From positions 10,051,389 through 10,115,388 of the forward strand of contig OX578277.1 in the NCBI GenBank assembly GCA_951217055.1: a DNA stretch of 64,000 nt. Direction: 5' to 3'. Below are positions 22,765-34,205 of the stretch, one piece after another (position 1 is the stretch's first letter; each line of letters starts with the position of its first letter). Origin of the DNA: Gerris lacustris. Its lineage: Eukaryota > Arthropoda > Insecta > Hemiptera > Gerridae. The notes beneath the pieces are model-generated. The model was not told where the DNA came from. It was given only the letters and a program-made list of their open reading frames with translations, and searched no databases. Position numbers and translations under genes: made by a program.

Positions 22765-22930
22765 AAAAGTTGGTTCTTGAGGCGAAGCCGAAGGAACCAT
22801 GGTCCCTAAATCCCGAGGCGAAGCCGAGGGAATTAGACTCTTTAATTCCCGAGGCGCAGCCGAGGGAATAACTCTAATTAGCTCCCGAGGCGGAGCCGAG
22901 GGAGATAATTATCGCGAGGGGAATAATGGC
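22765..22930. repeat. Cluster of four GC-rich palindromic CGAGG..CCGAGG motifs
   Basis: The motif CCCGAGGCGNAGCCGAGGGA occurs three times (near 22813, 22848 and 22886), plus a variant near 22778 (TTGAGGCGAAGCCGAAGGAA). Each can fold on itself (CTCGG/CCGAG around GCNNAGC). Spacers are ~14-18 bp. Their composition differs sharply from the surrounding AT-rich DNA. The frame at 22799-23029 is a by-product. Confidence 0.75.
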
Positions 22931-24580
22931 ACTTTACTCACGAGGTACATACAATATTTTATCTCCAGTAGGAAGAAAATACACATTTTCGTCCATAGCA
23001 CAGTTTTTATTTATTATTTTAATAAATAACAATAATTATTAGAACTTTTAATAGCAGATATAAGAGATTCGATATTAAAAACAAATAAGAATTGAAATTA
23101 AATTCAAATAGAAGGTTATTTAGATGCAGGTTATAATGGTTTAAACAAAGATAAACATGGTCAAAAAAGCGCAGTGCCGCCAACCTGATTTCGACAACTT
23201 CATTACATTAGCCATACATTTTCTACTATTTATAAAATGATTAAGTTGCAATCTTTACTTTTTTGCCCTACTTTACTTTTTCGCCCTACTTTTACTTTTT
23301 CTCCCTACTTTTTGAGTTCAGGGATGAAAAGACCTGTTTTAGTCCCTCTAAACTAATTCAAAATCATAACATTTTTTCCCCTACTGGAGATAAATGATAT
23401 TTTATTTGACAATATTAGTGGAGAAGATTATTATTTTAATGTTGAATGTTTAAAAATAGCCTATAGGACATATACATATTTGCATTGTATTTTTAAAGTA
23501 AAATATTAATTTAAGGTATTTTTAGGATGATCAACTGCCTTGTAAGTTAAAAACATAACTTTTTTAACATAGGTGAAATAAAATATGCTCTTTTTCACAA
23601 GCATGTTTACATACATGAAAAATTGTATATTATGTTATGTTACTAGGCTGTGAAGTGAGTTTTTTCTTTACCGCGGCAATTATATTTACTGACGAGCGAA
23701 GCGAGACAGTAAATATAAAGGTAAGAAAAACACTTGACAGTCGTGTAGCATATGCTATTTTTTCCGAGGTAGCAGAAAATGAAAAAAACATTAAATATTA
23801 ATCAATATAATTATAACAAATATTAGTATCACATACTAAAGATTTTGAGAAAAAGAAACCTTAAAGAGGTTACACTATAAAAAAAGATAAATAAAACGCA
23901 TTGACATCTAGTGAATTTTAATCGTACTAAGAAGCATTTCTACAAAGATTGCAGCGCTAAAACGGCACTTTTGATAACTACCCGTAGGACGTAAAAGATT
24001 TGTTACCTCCTAGGAGGTAACATTTTTTTTCTTTACAGCTAAGAGTAATGAGAAGATTTTTAAGTCCACGTAATAAAAAAATGGATTTTAGCTATGTTTT
24101 TTAGGCTCTAAAGTTACTATTTCACAGCCTACCACAGAAAAAACACAATTTTTAATCAGAATAAAGGCACTGTAACATAAAATCCGTATTGTGCATCCTT
24201 ACATGTAATACTGACCGATTTTGATGAATAAATGCATAATATGAGTAAAAAGAGTCAACATGTTCTGTCACATAGCTTGTTTTGAAAGAAATTAATACCC
24301 TGTATATCAAATTAATCAAGTACTATATTTTGACACCTGTTACAATCTCAAGAAATTATAAAAGATAAGCAGGAACATTCTTATCATTCAGTTAAAAGAT
24401 ATTAATTGCACTTAAGTAATTATTAGATGAGAGGGGGATACTTGACTCAGTCAATTATACAATCATCAATCTCAATCATTTCTCACATCAATCATCATTA
24501 AATAGAATCATTCATTAAGCCAAATTCAAACTGAATCAATATTATTAGATTATAAGTGGATAATTAGTAAGTTACTTCAA
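22931..24580. other. Non-coding with small inverted repeats
   Basis: No gene was recognised. At 23671-23722 ATATTTACTG and CAGTAAATAT flank GACGAGCGAAGCGAGA, a hairpin with the same CGAGCGAAGCGAG flavour as the cluster at 22765-22930. Small direct repeats (CTTTTTCGCCCTACTTT type) lie at 23256-23305. Confidence 0.45.
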
Positions 24581-24614
<34 letters not shown>

Positions 24615-25858
24615 ACGAAAAGAACTAATACTGTATATAACAAGAAACAAGACTAGGAACAAAGTTAACTGACTAGAGTGAGACAACTAACATAACCTTC
24701 TCCTCATGAAGATAACAACTAAAAGAATAACACTGTTTATAACAAGAAACAAGACTAGGAACAAAGTTAACTGACTAGAGTGAGACAACTAACATAACCT
24801 TCTCCTCATGAAGATAACAACTAAAAGAATAACACTGTTTATAACAAGAAACAAGACTAGGAACAAAGTTAACTGACTAGAGTGAGACAACTAACATAAC
24901 CTTCTCCTCATGAAGATAACAACTAAAAGAATAACACTGTATATAACAAGAAACAAGACTAGGAACAAAGTTAACTGACTAGAGTGAGACAACTAACATA
25001 ACCTTCTCCTCATGAAGATAACAACTAAAAGAATAACACTGTTTATAACAAGAAACAAGACTAGGAACAAAGTTAACTGACTAGAGTGAGACAACTAACA
25101 TAACCTTCTCCTCATGAAGATAACAACTAAAAGAATAACACTGTTTATAACAAGAAACAAGACTAGGAACAAAGTTAACTGACTAGAGTGAGACAACTAA
25201 CATAACCTTCTCCTCATGAAGATAACAACTAAAAGAATAACACTGTATATAACAAGAAACAAGACTAGGAACAAAGTTAACTGACTAGAGTGAGACAACT
25301 AACATAACCTTCTCCTCATGAAGATAACAACTAAAAGAATAACACTGTTTATAACAAGAAACAAGACTAGGAACAAAGTTAACTGACTAGAGTGAGACAA
25401 CTAACATAACCTTCTCCTCATGAAGATAACAACTAAAAGAATAACACTGTTTATAACAAGAAACAAGACTAGGAACAAAGTTAACTGACTAGAGTGAGAC
25501 AACTAACATAACCTTCTCCTCATGAAGATAACAACTAAAAGAATAACACTGTTTATAACAAGAAACAAGACTAGGAACAAAGTTAACTGACTAGAGTGAG
25601 ACAACTAACATAACCTTCTCCTCATGAAGATAACAACTAAAAGAATAACACTGTATATAACAAAAAACAAGACTAGGAACAAAGTTAACTGACTAGAGTG
25701 AGACAACTAACATAACCTTCTCCTCATGAAGATAACAACTAAAAGAATAACACTGTATATAACAAGAAACAAGACTAGGAACAAAGTTATCCTAAGTTCT
25801 CCTCATGAAGATAACAACTAAAAGAATAACACTTTATATTTTATATAATAAGAAACAA
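24615..25858. repeat. 102-bp satellite array, copy 2
   Basis: About twelve units of the same satellite as 3470-4520, in the same orientation, period 102 bp. Units differ mainly at one site (CTGTATATAAC versus CTGTTTATAAC), which alternates in a higher-order pattern of roughly three units. A run of ~27 A (24586-24612) abuts the left edge. The last unit is rearranged near 25790. Confidence 0.93.
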
Positions 25859-26990
25859 GATTAGAAATGAGTAATATAAAATTAAAACCATTAATTCTTA
25901 TTTGAAATTTTAGTATTTAGAAGAATACAACTATTTTATTTAATTACTACATAAAAAAACAAAAAAAAACACTGCTAAGCCTTTTTAAGTTACGTTAACT
26001 ATTAGATAAACGCTTTGAACTATCTTATCATTAAACATTTTTTTAAAAGTGACAGACAGTGTATTTAACAAAAAAGGATAAAATATTAATGTTTATTTAA
26101 ATTTATTTTGATTAAAAAAAAAAAAAAAAATTAATTACATAACAATACCAATTATTATGTAGAATTTGACACGATTGGAAAAATTGTTTTTAATTAAATT
26201 AATTTTTAAATAGATTAGATTTATTTTTTATCATTTGGACAGAGTAGTAATTTATTACTGACATAATTTTTTTTTTGGTATTGTCTTACAATTAGAAAGT
26301 TTATTTTGTTTTATTAGGAGGGTAGAATAAAAATGAATGTTTATATTTTGATTAATTCTTCAATATTTCATTTGGTGACATTATCATAGTTATTGTGACA
26401 ATGATTCCTCGCAAAAAAACAACAAGTTGAATTTATTAATGGGACACTTGTTTTTATTGTGTATTGTATTGTGTAATAAGAAGGTTGGGACGACCTTGTG
26501 ACCTTATGATTTTGTAACATTTGTACCAAGACCAAATGAAAAGAGTGTATTAATTAAATTTTTAATTAAATACACTCACAATTTTTAATTAATATAATTA
26601 TTGATCTACATCAATATGTAATTGAATATATTAATTTGAAACAAATGATACAATAAGTGAAGAAGTATTAAATAAATGTAAATCGTTTCTAGATAAACAT
26701 TATCATATTTTTTTTCTAATTATTTTAATGTAAATTTTAAGTATTTATTGAGAAGAAATAAAATGTATACCTAAATTAAAAAAAAACTTGGGAGCAAAAG
26801 AAGAAAAACTCCAATAAAAAAAAAATAGACTGCCAATTAGTGTGGCACATAGCTTCCTCGCATCCTATCATGTACTTTATTGTTATATTAAGATTAAAAT
26901 TATTGTTATACTACTTTATTGTTTTATTGTTTATTGTGTAAAAACTATTAATAGTTTTAGCGGTCTTAAACACTTCATAGCGGTGTTGCT
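25859..26990. other. Non-coding, very AT-rich
   Basis: No gene is visible. Poly(A) and poly(T) runs occur at 26114 and elsewhere. Confidence 0.5.
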
Positions 26991-26999
26991 GTATGTTTT

Positions 27000-27425
27000 A
27001 CAAAAAAATTGTATTTGAAAAAAATGTTTGTCTCATTGAATAGATGAAATTGGATTTTTTTCCCGACCTAAAATTCCATTTTATAATTTGAAGTTCTCGT
27101 TTTACGCGAGCCTTGCTCGTGAACGCTTGGACGGATAACGTTGTCCAACGAACTCGTCCTGGGCATTGGTAGAATGAACATGTATACCAAATTTCATCAA
27201 AATCGGTTGACATTTACTCAAGTTATCGTCGCACGTTTCATAATTCGCGGACACACAGACCGACAGACAGACAGACACGAGACCAAAAATGTTCCCTGAT
27301 GTCTGAAACGGATTTCTGTCTTGGAATTTTTAAAATCGGAGTCATAAAAGTTTTTAGTTCTCAAAAGTGAACACAATGCTTCCGTTACCTTCGGTAAGCT
27401 CGGAAGCAATAAATAAATAAATAAT
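27000..27425 (+). mobile_element. LINE-type 3' end, best copy of the hairpin-tail family
   Basis: In order: a GCGAGCCTTGCTCGTGAACG inverted word, CCAAATTTCATCAAAATCGG, a GACCGACAGACAGACAGAC run, the CTGATGTCTGAAACGGATTT block, and GCTTCCGTTACCTTCGGTAA + GCTCGGAAGC, ending in an ATAAATAAATAA tail. This order is usual in 3' untranslated regions of insect non-LTR elements (RTE-like). The reverse transcriptase is not present in this copy. Confidence 0.65.
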
Positions 27426-27812
27426 AATAACTTTATGGCGCAATAGTCCATGAAGGGCTTAGGCCTGCTAAAGAGCAAAATCGCAATAGCAGAGAGCATA
27501 CAACATATTTATGTACACCAAAACCAGTTGAATTGGCCATACTCTTAAGAGAAATTAAAATTGCAATAGTTGATAGGCCTCAGAATAGAATCAACAAGGG
27601 AAAAGTAACCCTGGAAGACCCAGAAACTCCTGGAGAACGCTTGTGAAGGAAATGAGTAAACAAGGACAGATATGAAGAGAATTTAAAAATCGGTTCAAAA
27701 GAGCGTGTGGTGAAAATTCTCAGTTAGGGCCCTATGACCTCCAAGAGATTGAAGAAAATGGTAAATTCTGGTAATTACTATATTTAGTGTAATTGCTTAA
27801 CTAAAACCATAT

Positions 27813-28076
27813 GGCACTTCTTTAGAATGTTACTCCCCTAATAAAAACCAAAAGGAAGTCAACCATCTAAAGAAGGTGTACGGAATGTTCAGCTTTTGAC
27901 TGTCACTCACCTTATAAAAACAGAAGTGAGATATTCCTTTATCCCAAAATGTATTGGACTAAAACATCCCTTTGTCTTAATAGTTATTAAGACAATGGAA
28001 TAAAGAAATATATATTTATGTATATCAATTTATATTCTAAACAACACATAGGGGAGTAACAATCAAAAGAAGTACC
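27813..28076. mobile_element. MITE, second copy of the 1760-2012 family
   Basis: The ends GGCACTTCTTTAGAATGTTA and GGGGAGTAACAATCAAAAGA + AGTACC match those of the first copy, with the same internal AAGTGAGATATTCCTTT-type segments. Confidence 0.65.
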
Positions 28077-28104
28077 AAACATATTTCTACAAAAAAATAT
28101 TGAT

Positions 28105-28300
28105 TATTTGCTTCCAAGCTTACTGAAGGTAATAGAAGAAGTGAGATTATTCTGAACTTTTTATTTTATTTTAATAGTCCAAATTGAAAAATGCGTTTTA
28201 GACATCAGGGACCAGTTTTGGTCTGGAGTTTATTCAATTATTATTTTTTAAAACCACACAACGTCTGATTTTAATAAAATTGGGATGATGGGATTAGTAG
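28105..28300 (-). mobile_element. LINE-type 3' end, minus orientation
   Basis: CTTCCAAGCTTACTGAAGGT (hairpin complement) is followed by the TGCGTTTTAGACATCAGGGA block and CGTCTGATTTTAATAAAATT. It is a further, more diverged copy of the family. Confidence 0.55.
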
Positions 28301-28469
28301 TGCACTGTTCCATATTAGTATAATAAACCTTCTTCCTCCATAGCTTTCTCTTCCGCATGCGCATAATATATTTTTAACAATACCTAAATATTTGAAAGTA
28401 CTTTTCCAATTTTTAAAAGAAATTTGGATAGTTATTCAAAAGCAGACCACAGATAGTCATGTATTAATT

Positions 28470-28610
28470 TCATTCTACAGCTTTTTAAAAGCTCATATTT
28501 AACACCGAATAAAATTAATATGACCCTACTGAGAATTGAAACAGGTCCACACAACCAATCAATTCCCAGTGAGATTATTCACATTATTATTACAGAAATT
28601 GTTTTAATCC
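28470..28610. repeat. Inverted motif shared with 29090-29210
   Basis: A hairpin-forming segment (TGAGAATTGAAACAGG ... AATTCCCAGTGAG) recurs at 29148-29200 with TGGGAATTGAAACAG ... AATTCCCAATAAG. The two copies flank the foldback at 28654-29053. Confidence 0.5.
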
Positions 28611-28653
28611 TCTCATCCTTAGTTTAATAAAATCTACATTTTGAAGGCTTAAC

Positions 28654-29053
28654 ATATCGACTGCGTACCTGCAATACCTCGTAACCCTCAAAATTGAGAT
28701 TTTTTTATTGCATTTTTTGAGAGATTATTAATATCTACCTATGTGCAAATGCTAGAGTAAGCCTTAAGCAATTATTTTTTATAGAAATTATTGTAATACT
28801 TCGTATTCAACATTTAACTAAAGTGTACAAAAAACCTCGTATACGACAAGGTTTCAAAACCAAAGTTACCCCCCATGCACTGTAAGTCTTTAACTAGTTG
28901 TGGGATACGTTTAAGTGTTTCAGTAAAATTAATTAAAATCAAAATAAATATAAAGAAAATATAAAAATAAACTTTTTTATAACAACTTTTTTTGCTTCTC
29001 CTGAAAAATTTAGTTTTTGGGGTTACGAGGTTTTGCAGGTACAAAGTCGATAT
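28654..29053. mobile_element. MITE with ~35-bp inverted ends
   Basis: ATATCGACTGCGTACCTGCA + ATACCTCGTAACCC on the left faces GGGTTACGAGGTTTTGCAGG + TACAAAGTCGATAT on the right. The 400-bp interior has no gene; the minus frame at 28814-29044 is not recognised. Confidence 0.6.
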
Positions 29054-29209
29054 TATACTTTAGTAGCCTACAAATGGTCCCATATTAATTTAAACCATCT
29101 AAGCACATTTCATTTAATATTGAATAAAAATAAATGTGACCTTACTGGGAATTGAAACAGATCATAACCTTCAATTCCCAATAAGATCACATTATTTTAA
29201 AACTCATGT

Positions 29210-29782
29210 GACGTTTCGTCCAAAAATAGGACGCAAAGTCATATTAATTGGCAGACTATTTTACCAATATTTCTCAATCAATTCCTTGATAAATTGGTCA
29301 ATTCATAAAATTTGATTATTCATCAATATTATCCTCAAAACTACATAAAATTTTCTTTTATCGATTCCTCAAAAATTTTATCACTTTTCTTCAATCTAAT
29401 CCTCAAATTTCTCGCCTCAATCAATTCCTAAAATATCCTCTTTCTCACTCAATCATATCAAATCAATTTTTTAAAACATTATTCCTTCATTAATTCCTCA
29501 AAATTATCAATCCCTATTAGAACTCAGTTATAATACATTACAAAAAAAAATCACAATATAATTAATAATACATATTTATATAATATATATTCAATATAAG
29601 AACGTGCGGCTTATTCATTATTTATTATAGCACATACAAAATATCAAATATAAAATAAAAATAATAACACCTCTAAACATCCAACTTATTATTAAAAAAA
29701 AATAATAAGAGTACATAGTTAGTTGTTTCTAGTGAGATTCAGCTGAATTTACTTAAAGTGAATTAGAACACACTAAGTCAAA
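29210..29782. other. Non-coding, C/T- and A-rich
   Basis: Loose repeats of TCAATCnnTTCCTCAAA type occur at 29270-29520. No gene is visible. Confidence 0.45.
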
Positions 29783-30110
29783 TTGATCAGTGCATTGTCA
29801 AATTGATCAGTGCATTGTCAAACTAGTCAGTCCATTGTCAAATAGATCAGTGCATTGTCAAATTGATCAGTGCATTGTCAAACTAGTCAGTCCATTGTCA
29901 AATAGATCAGTGCATTGTCAAATTGATCAGTGCATTGTCAAACTAGTCAGTCCATTGTCAAATAGATCAGTGCATTGTCAAATTGATCAGTGCATTGTCA
30001 AACTAGTCAGTCCATTGTCAAATAGATCAGTGCATTGTCAAATTGATCAGTGCATTGTCAAATTGATCAGTGCATTGTCAAATTGATCAGTGCATAAGTC
30101 AAATTGATCT
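29783..30110. repeat. 20-bp minisatellite with a 60-bp higher-order unit
   Basis: Units of 20 bp (TGATCAGTGCATTGTCAAAT and variants) are grouped in threes; four 60-bp blocks from 29821 to 30060 are identical. Because 60 is divisible by three, a frame stays open through it (29790-30086), but the repeated peptide has no sign of selection and is taken as an artefact. Confidence 0.92.
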
Positions 30111-30479
30111 GCAATAGCTAATGCTTAATAATGAGCAACAGCAGTATTTGGAAGGCCTAGGCCGGCCAAAGGCTTATACAAATACAACTACATAGCATGT
30201 AATGAACGGATAGGTATTAGAGTTTCACTCTATCAACTGTACACAAAGAGTATACACAACCAGCTGAATACAGCTTAAGCCGGGTTTTACCTGATGCCAA
30301 TTGACGGGACAATTATAGTCAGTTGTCCTCAACAGGTTGCAGGAAAGTCTCTGCCCAGTCCAGTTGAACTCACCCGTTGACACAGAGACACAAATTGCCG
30401 TGGCAATAGACGCCAATAAATGGCTGAGTGCATATCTCTCAGTTGGCACAATCAGATTAGTGCAACCAAAGACAACGCT

Positions 30480-30660
30480 GCTATCCTGTTATGATTACAC
30501 GGTACCAATAACTGTCGTAAGGGTACGGGCACAGTGCACGCTGGTTCCGAATCAGGTTCAGACTCAGAAAAAAAAATGCGAGAATTAAACAGTGGTATTG
30601 CAGCAGGGTGGCCATAGTGGAAGCAGGCAACTGGTTGCACAGTGCAGGGTTCGGAGTCAG
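30480..30660. repeat. Left arm of a diverged inverted pair
   Basis: The segment AGGGTACGGGCAC..., then GGTTCCGAATCAGGTTCAGA, then CTCAGAAAA, matches in inverse a segment at about 31745-31875. The two lie on either side of the tRNA-derived palindrome, perhaps as the ends of an older element of about 1.4 kb or as two copies of one family. Confidence 0.45.
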
Positions 30661-30788
30661 AGGCTTTACCGGAATATTTAGGTCATTCTTGTTTCAGATT
30701 TCGGCTGCTATCAGCGCCCACGGACTCTATTGTAACTACAAACTACTATTTATTTTTTGGCATTTGTAGTTGTTTATGAAACCTTTTA

Positions 30789-31114
30789 CATATTTTACGA
30801 TTTTGGTAGTATTCGTACTACGGAACGATTACATTTTAATTTAAATCAAATTATAATTATTATTAACTACGGGAAACATACAGAGAAAAATAGACTCCAG
30901 CGCGGGGATTTGAACCACCGGCCTCTATATCATTCTCCTGCGTAGCTTAGTTGGTAGAGCGCTATACTGGAAATATAGAGGCCGGTGGTTCAAATCTCCG
31001 CGCTGGAGTCCATTTTTCTCTGTATGTTTCCCGTAGTTAATAATAATTATAATTTGATTTAAATTAAAATGTAATCGTTCCGTAGTACGAATACTACCAA
31101 AATCGTAAAATATG
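30789..31114. repeat. Palindrome with 142-bp arms built on a tRNA-derived unit
   Basis: The left arm (30789-30930) and right arm (30973-31114) are complementary over 142 bp with two mismatches and no gaps. They surround a 42-nt spacer that contains the A-box half of a tRNA-like sequence. The tRNA-like unit (30936-31008) reads across spacer and right arm, and its B-box half is repeated in inverse in the left arm. Such a structure would fold into a long hairpin as RNA. High arm identity implies recent origin or gene conversion. Confidence 0.92.
30936..31008 (+). repeat. tRNA-like sequence (SINE head) inside the palindrome
   Basis: A cloverleaf can be drawn: acceptor TCCTGCG/CGCTGGA with one mismatch, D arm GCTT/GAGC, anticodon stem CTATA/TATAG with loop CTGGAAA, and B box GGTTCAAATC. 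The anticodon position would be GGA (Ser), but the variable arm is short, unlike real tRNA-Ser, and the T stem pairs poorly. It is therefore called a tRNA-derived SINE head and not a working tRNA gene. Confidence 0.65.
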
Positions 31115-31278
31115 AATTTCTAGTTGATTGTACGAGGTACAGGTACTAATTGGGTACTTTATAATTATAAGCGTTATTTCTCGGTCTAGCTCTTTGTCAC
31201 TAATGTTGACTTCTCAGACTTGTGGAAAAATTGAAAGCTTTAAATTCAGGTCAAGGTATCATTAACGTCAGAGAAATT
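31115..31278. other. Segment between palindrome and second tRNA-like copy
   Basis: Unique sequence of ~165 bp with no recognised feature. It lies inside the interval bounded by the 15-bp direct repeats at 30775-30789 and 31373-31387. Confidence 0.4.
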
Positions 31279-31372
31279 CATTCTCCTGTGTAGCTTAGTT
31301 GGTTAGAGCGCTATACTGGAAATATAGAGGCCGGTGGTTCAAATCCCCGCGCTGGAGTCTATTTTTCTCTGT
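31279..31372 (+). mobile_element. Third copy of the tRNA-like unit (SINE)
   Basis: It matches 30931-31030 from CATTCTCCTG through GCTGGAGTCTATTTTTCTCT, with one extra T in the D loop (GTTGGTTAGAGC), which makes the tRNA part more canonical (31284-31357). Just right of it TATGAAACCTTTTAC repeats the 15 bp found at 30775-30789. The whole 580-bp interval therefore looks like one insertion with a target duplication. Confidence 0.7.
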
Positions 31373-31389
31373 ATGAAACCTTTTACTTG

Positions 31390-33556
31390 GTTATATACAA
31401 ATACTTACTTCTTACGTCACGTCTTTTGATTCTTGTTTGATTTTCTTCGTTTATTTTTGTAATGTTAATATAATAAAGAATGAAACGCTTATCACGAAAG
31501 TATTTCTAAAATAGTAGAATGCCTCCACTTCCATTCTAAATGTAGGAAGAAACGTTTCATGTTCTCTACAAAATTTAACTGCTCAAATAAGCGGTGGTAT
31601 TCCACATATGCACTCCTTAACTTAGTAATCATTTCATAAAAAGCAATTCTTCTATATTTTAATTTTAAATTAACTCTCTCTTTGGCCATAAAAAACACGC
31701 TATAACTTCATATATGACAACTCTTTGTTTTTGTTTTGTTTACGTTACATTTCTACCTGCCTCCACTGCGGCCATCACCTGCTTTCCTGAATCTGACATA
31801 TAACAAGCCTGTTTTCTGAGCCTGGACCTGATTCGGAACCTGCATGCAATCTGGACGTACCCTAACTATATAGTGATCTGGGTGGTGGGGGGGGGGGGGC
31901 AGCTGGGAGTAGTTTGTTGTCTTCAATCTACTCCTTGAAACAACGGCTTGCCAGAGCAATTTGTCAAAAGTGTAAACATGGCTTTACAGTAGTACCCATT
32001 TATATCCCGATACTGGGTGATCAGAGAATGAGGGACCCCTTGCCAGAATCACAAATTAAACCAGGAAGCTCCTGCTTCTAAAGAATGAATGGTAGTGATG
32101 CTACTGATAAGTTACTGTAATATACAATATAATATTTTTTTTTAACAAATTATGAAGAAGGAAGTTCTGGTGATTTTATGGTGGAGTAGGGTTTTTAAAA
32201 ATAAACAACGTAAGGGTTTTTAGAAATAGAGGTAGAGAGAGAGAGCAATTCATAAATTATACAGTGGAAGCCCTCTTAACCGGCCATCTTGGCACCAGAC
32301 CAACGGCCAGATAAAAAAATGCCTAAAATTTCTTGAAAGCAAATTTTTCTTGCAATAAGCAACTGTAAACAGAGAAATACTTTTGAAATTGTTACAGTCA
32401 CACCACATAGAAATATCTAGATCTACTAAACTTTACTACAACAGACAGATATCTTAAATAAATAAATCTATTGACTGGTAATGCAATGTAAATTTGCAGT
32501 CTTTTCACTGCAATCTATGAAGTTTGACAATGTCTATTCATTTTTACGTTCACATAACTAGAAGCAAAGCTTGAAGGAGCCCATCTGTTTCCAATTTTAC
32601 ACAACTAGCACAGGAACGAACATGCACTAGTCAAAACTGTTATGCCGGAATTCAGAGTAGCTGTGGTCCTAAAGGCAATGATAACACTACTGTGCCATCT
32701 ACAATGGAGGTTGTTGCCTACGCACTTTGATTTACATGGCTCATTATTGATCACACTGTATTTACTTTAATGGTACATTGGTGTGTCAAATGGCTGAACT
32801 TGATACAGGGCCCAAATAAGTGGCCTAATTGCTAGGTTCTAAGAGGTTGTTACCTCCCACTTTTTACTACTAGTACTTAATATCATGCTCTCTGCATGTA
32901 ACCTGACTCAGAATTTCTGTTAAAAAGATGTGGAAGTCTCTAAAAGAAGTAGAATTAAGCATGTATAAATAAACGGAACATATCTTTGGTCTCGGTGATA
33001 ATTATTGGAGATTCTACTTTCCTTAGTTTTCAGGCAACCGCAATAAGTTATTATTTAATGTAATTTTAAAATGTATTTAATTTCACTTTCAGAATTCATT
33101 TAAAAAAATCTCATTAGAAACAACCAACATTTTTCTCAAACTTTGAATCAATTTTCTACATGCATACAAAACTCATTATTTTTTTCAGGAAATAAAATAA
33201 TCTAATAGTCCAAGAGATAGTGTGCATAAAAGTGACTAACTTACATCAAGCTAGCATTTTCAGTGCCCTCCAAGAATAAGTGGTCGACAAAATTCGTCAG
33301 CAGGATGTAGCTTGCCTGTAACCTGTTAGAAAAATAACAGTGGAGACGATTCATGTTCCGCTCATTATCGCATACAGGGTGATTTTCATGAACCTGAGTA
33401 CACATCAATTAGTGGACCAAAAATCAAGTTATTAGAGTTAGTTTATCACATGATAAGGTAGTAAGTCAAATATTTATCTAAATGAAAGTGGTCACCTATC
33501 AAGTGACTCAATGTGCAGGGCATGGTCGCTCTCCACCATTTTTTTCTTTTAACAAC
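31390..33556. other. Non-coding with transposon debris
   Basis: The minus frame at 31492-31698 (68 codons, an EYHRLFEQLNFVENMKRFF segment) is not recognised. The right arm of the diverged inverted pair is at 31745-31875. A pogo-type end (CAGTGGAAGCCCTCTTAACC) starts at about 32262 without a visible partner. SINE-like sequence related to 2660-2850 is at 32730-32890. CAGGGTGATTTTCATGAACC near 33375 resembles a mariner end. Confidence 0.4.
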
Positions 33557-33560
33557 TTAA

Positions 33561-34201
33561 CCCTGGAATGCTAATAGTAGTCGAATCGACGAGCACAGTT
33601 TGAACCTTAACCTTTTACACTCGTATGCGATGGTGATGGGTACCCAATCCTTCTGCAGTGCTTGCACTGGTTGGTAACACACCTGCTAGTGTAGCGGTAG
33701 AAGTCCTTTTGAGCACACACTCATTTTCTGGCAAATTCTCGTCAAAGCTACCTCGTCGATTCGACTAACGTTTAGTAATAAACGTAGGGAATTAATTGGT
33801 CGTCGAATGAGCCTATAGCCTGGGAAAATGGGCCTGGGGTATGGGGCAATGGGCCTAAGGGTAAGGGGCAATGGGCCTAGGGTAATTGGCCTTGGGCCTC
33901 TAACCAATGGCCGATAATCTGGGGCCTGGAGCACTTAGCAAAGGGCCTAGGGCTATTGGCCTGGGGCATAGGACCTGGTGCATTAATGTTCACTCAATTT
34001 CAGATTCTTCTGATGTTCCTACTAAGTTATTTGCCATCAAATGTTTGTATATCTCACTAAAAGATTTAATAATGAGTTCTTATTAGAATTATCTTCATAA
34101 AAGTGTAGTTTCAACCCAAAAAATGTATTTTCTGATTATGTTGGTCAAATCGACGAAGGTTTAGTAATACCAGCCATCCAATTACCATTAGTATTTAAGG
34201 G
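33561..34201. mobile_element. piggyBac-type MITE
   Basis: TTAA lies at 33557-33560 and 34202-34205. The element begins CCCTGGAATGCTAATAGTAG and ends with a matching inverse (CCATTAGTATTTAAGGG). The interior contains a run of GGGCCTAGGG/GGGGCAATGGGCCT words (33825-33970) and inverted TCGAATCGACGA segments near both ends. A partial second copy is at 40095-40447. Confidence 0.75.
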
Positions 34202-34205
34202 TTAA

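Noticed and set aside
29790..30086. 98-codon repetitive protein
   Set aside because: The frame is held open only because the 60-bp repeat block is divisible by three; no start context or domain.
30936..31357. Two functional tRNA-Ser(GGA) genes
   Set aside because: The variable arm is too short for tRNA-Ser, the T stem pairs poorly, and one copy is embedded in a palindrome; a SINE head explains it better.
31492..31698. Minus frame with EYHRLFEQLNFVENM
   Set aside because: It looks somewhat protein-like but has no clear splice sites, motif or context; not supported as a gene.
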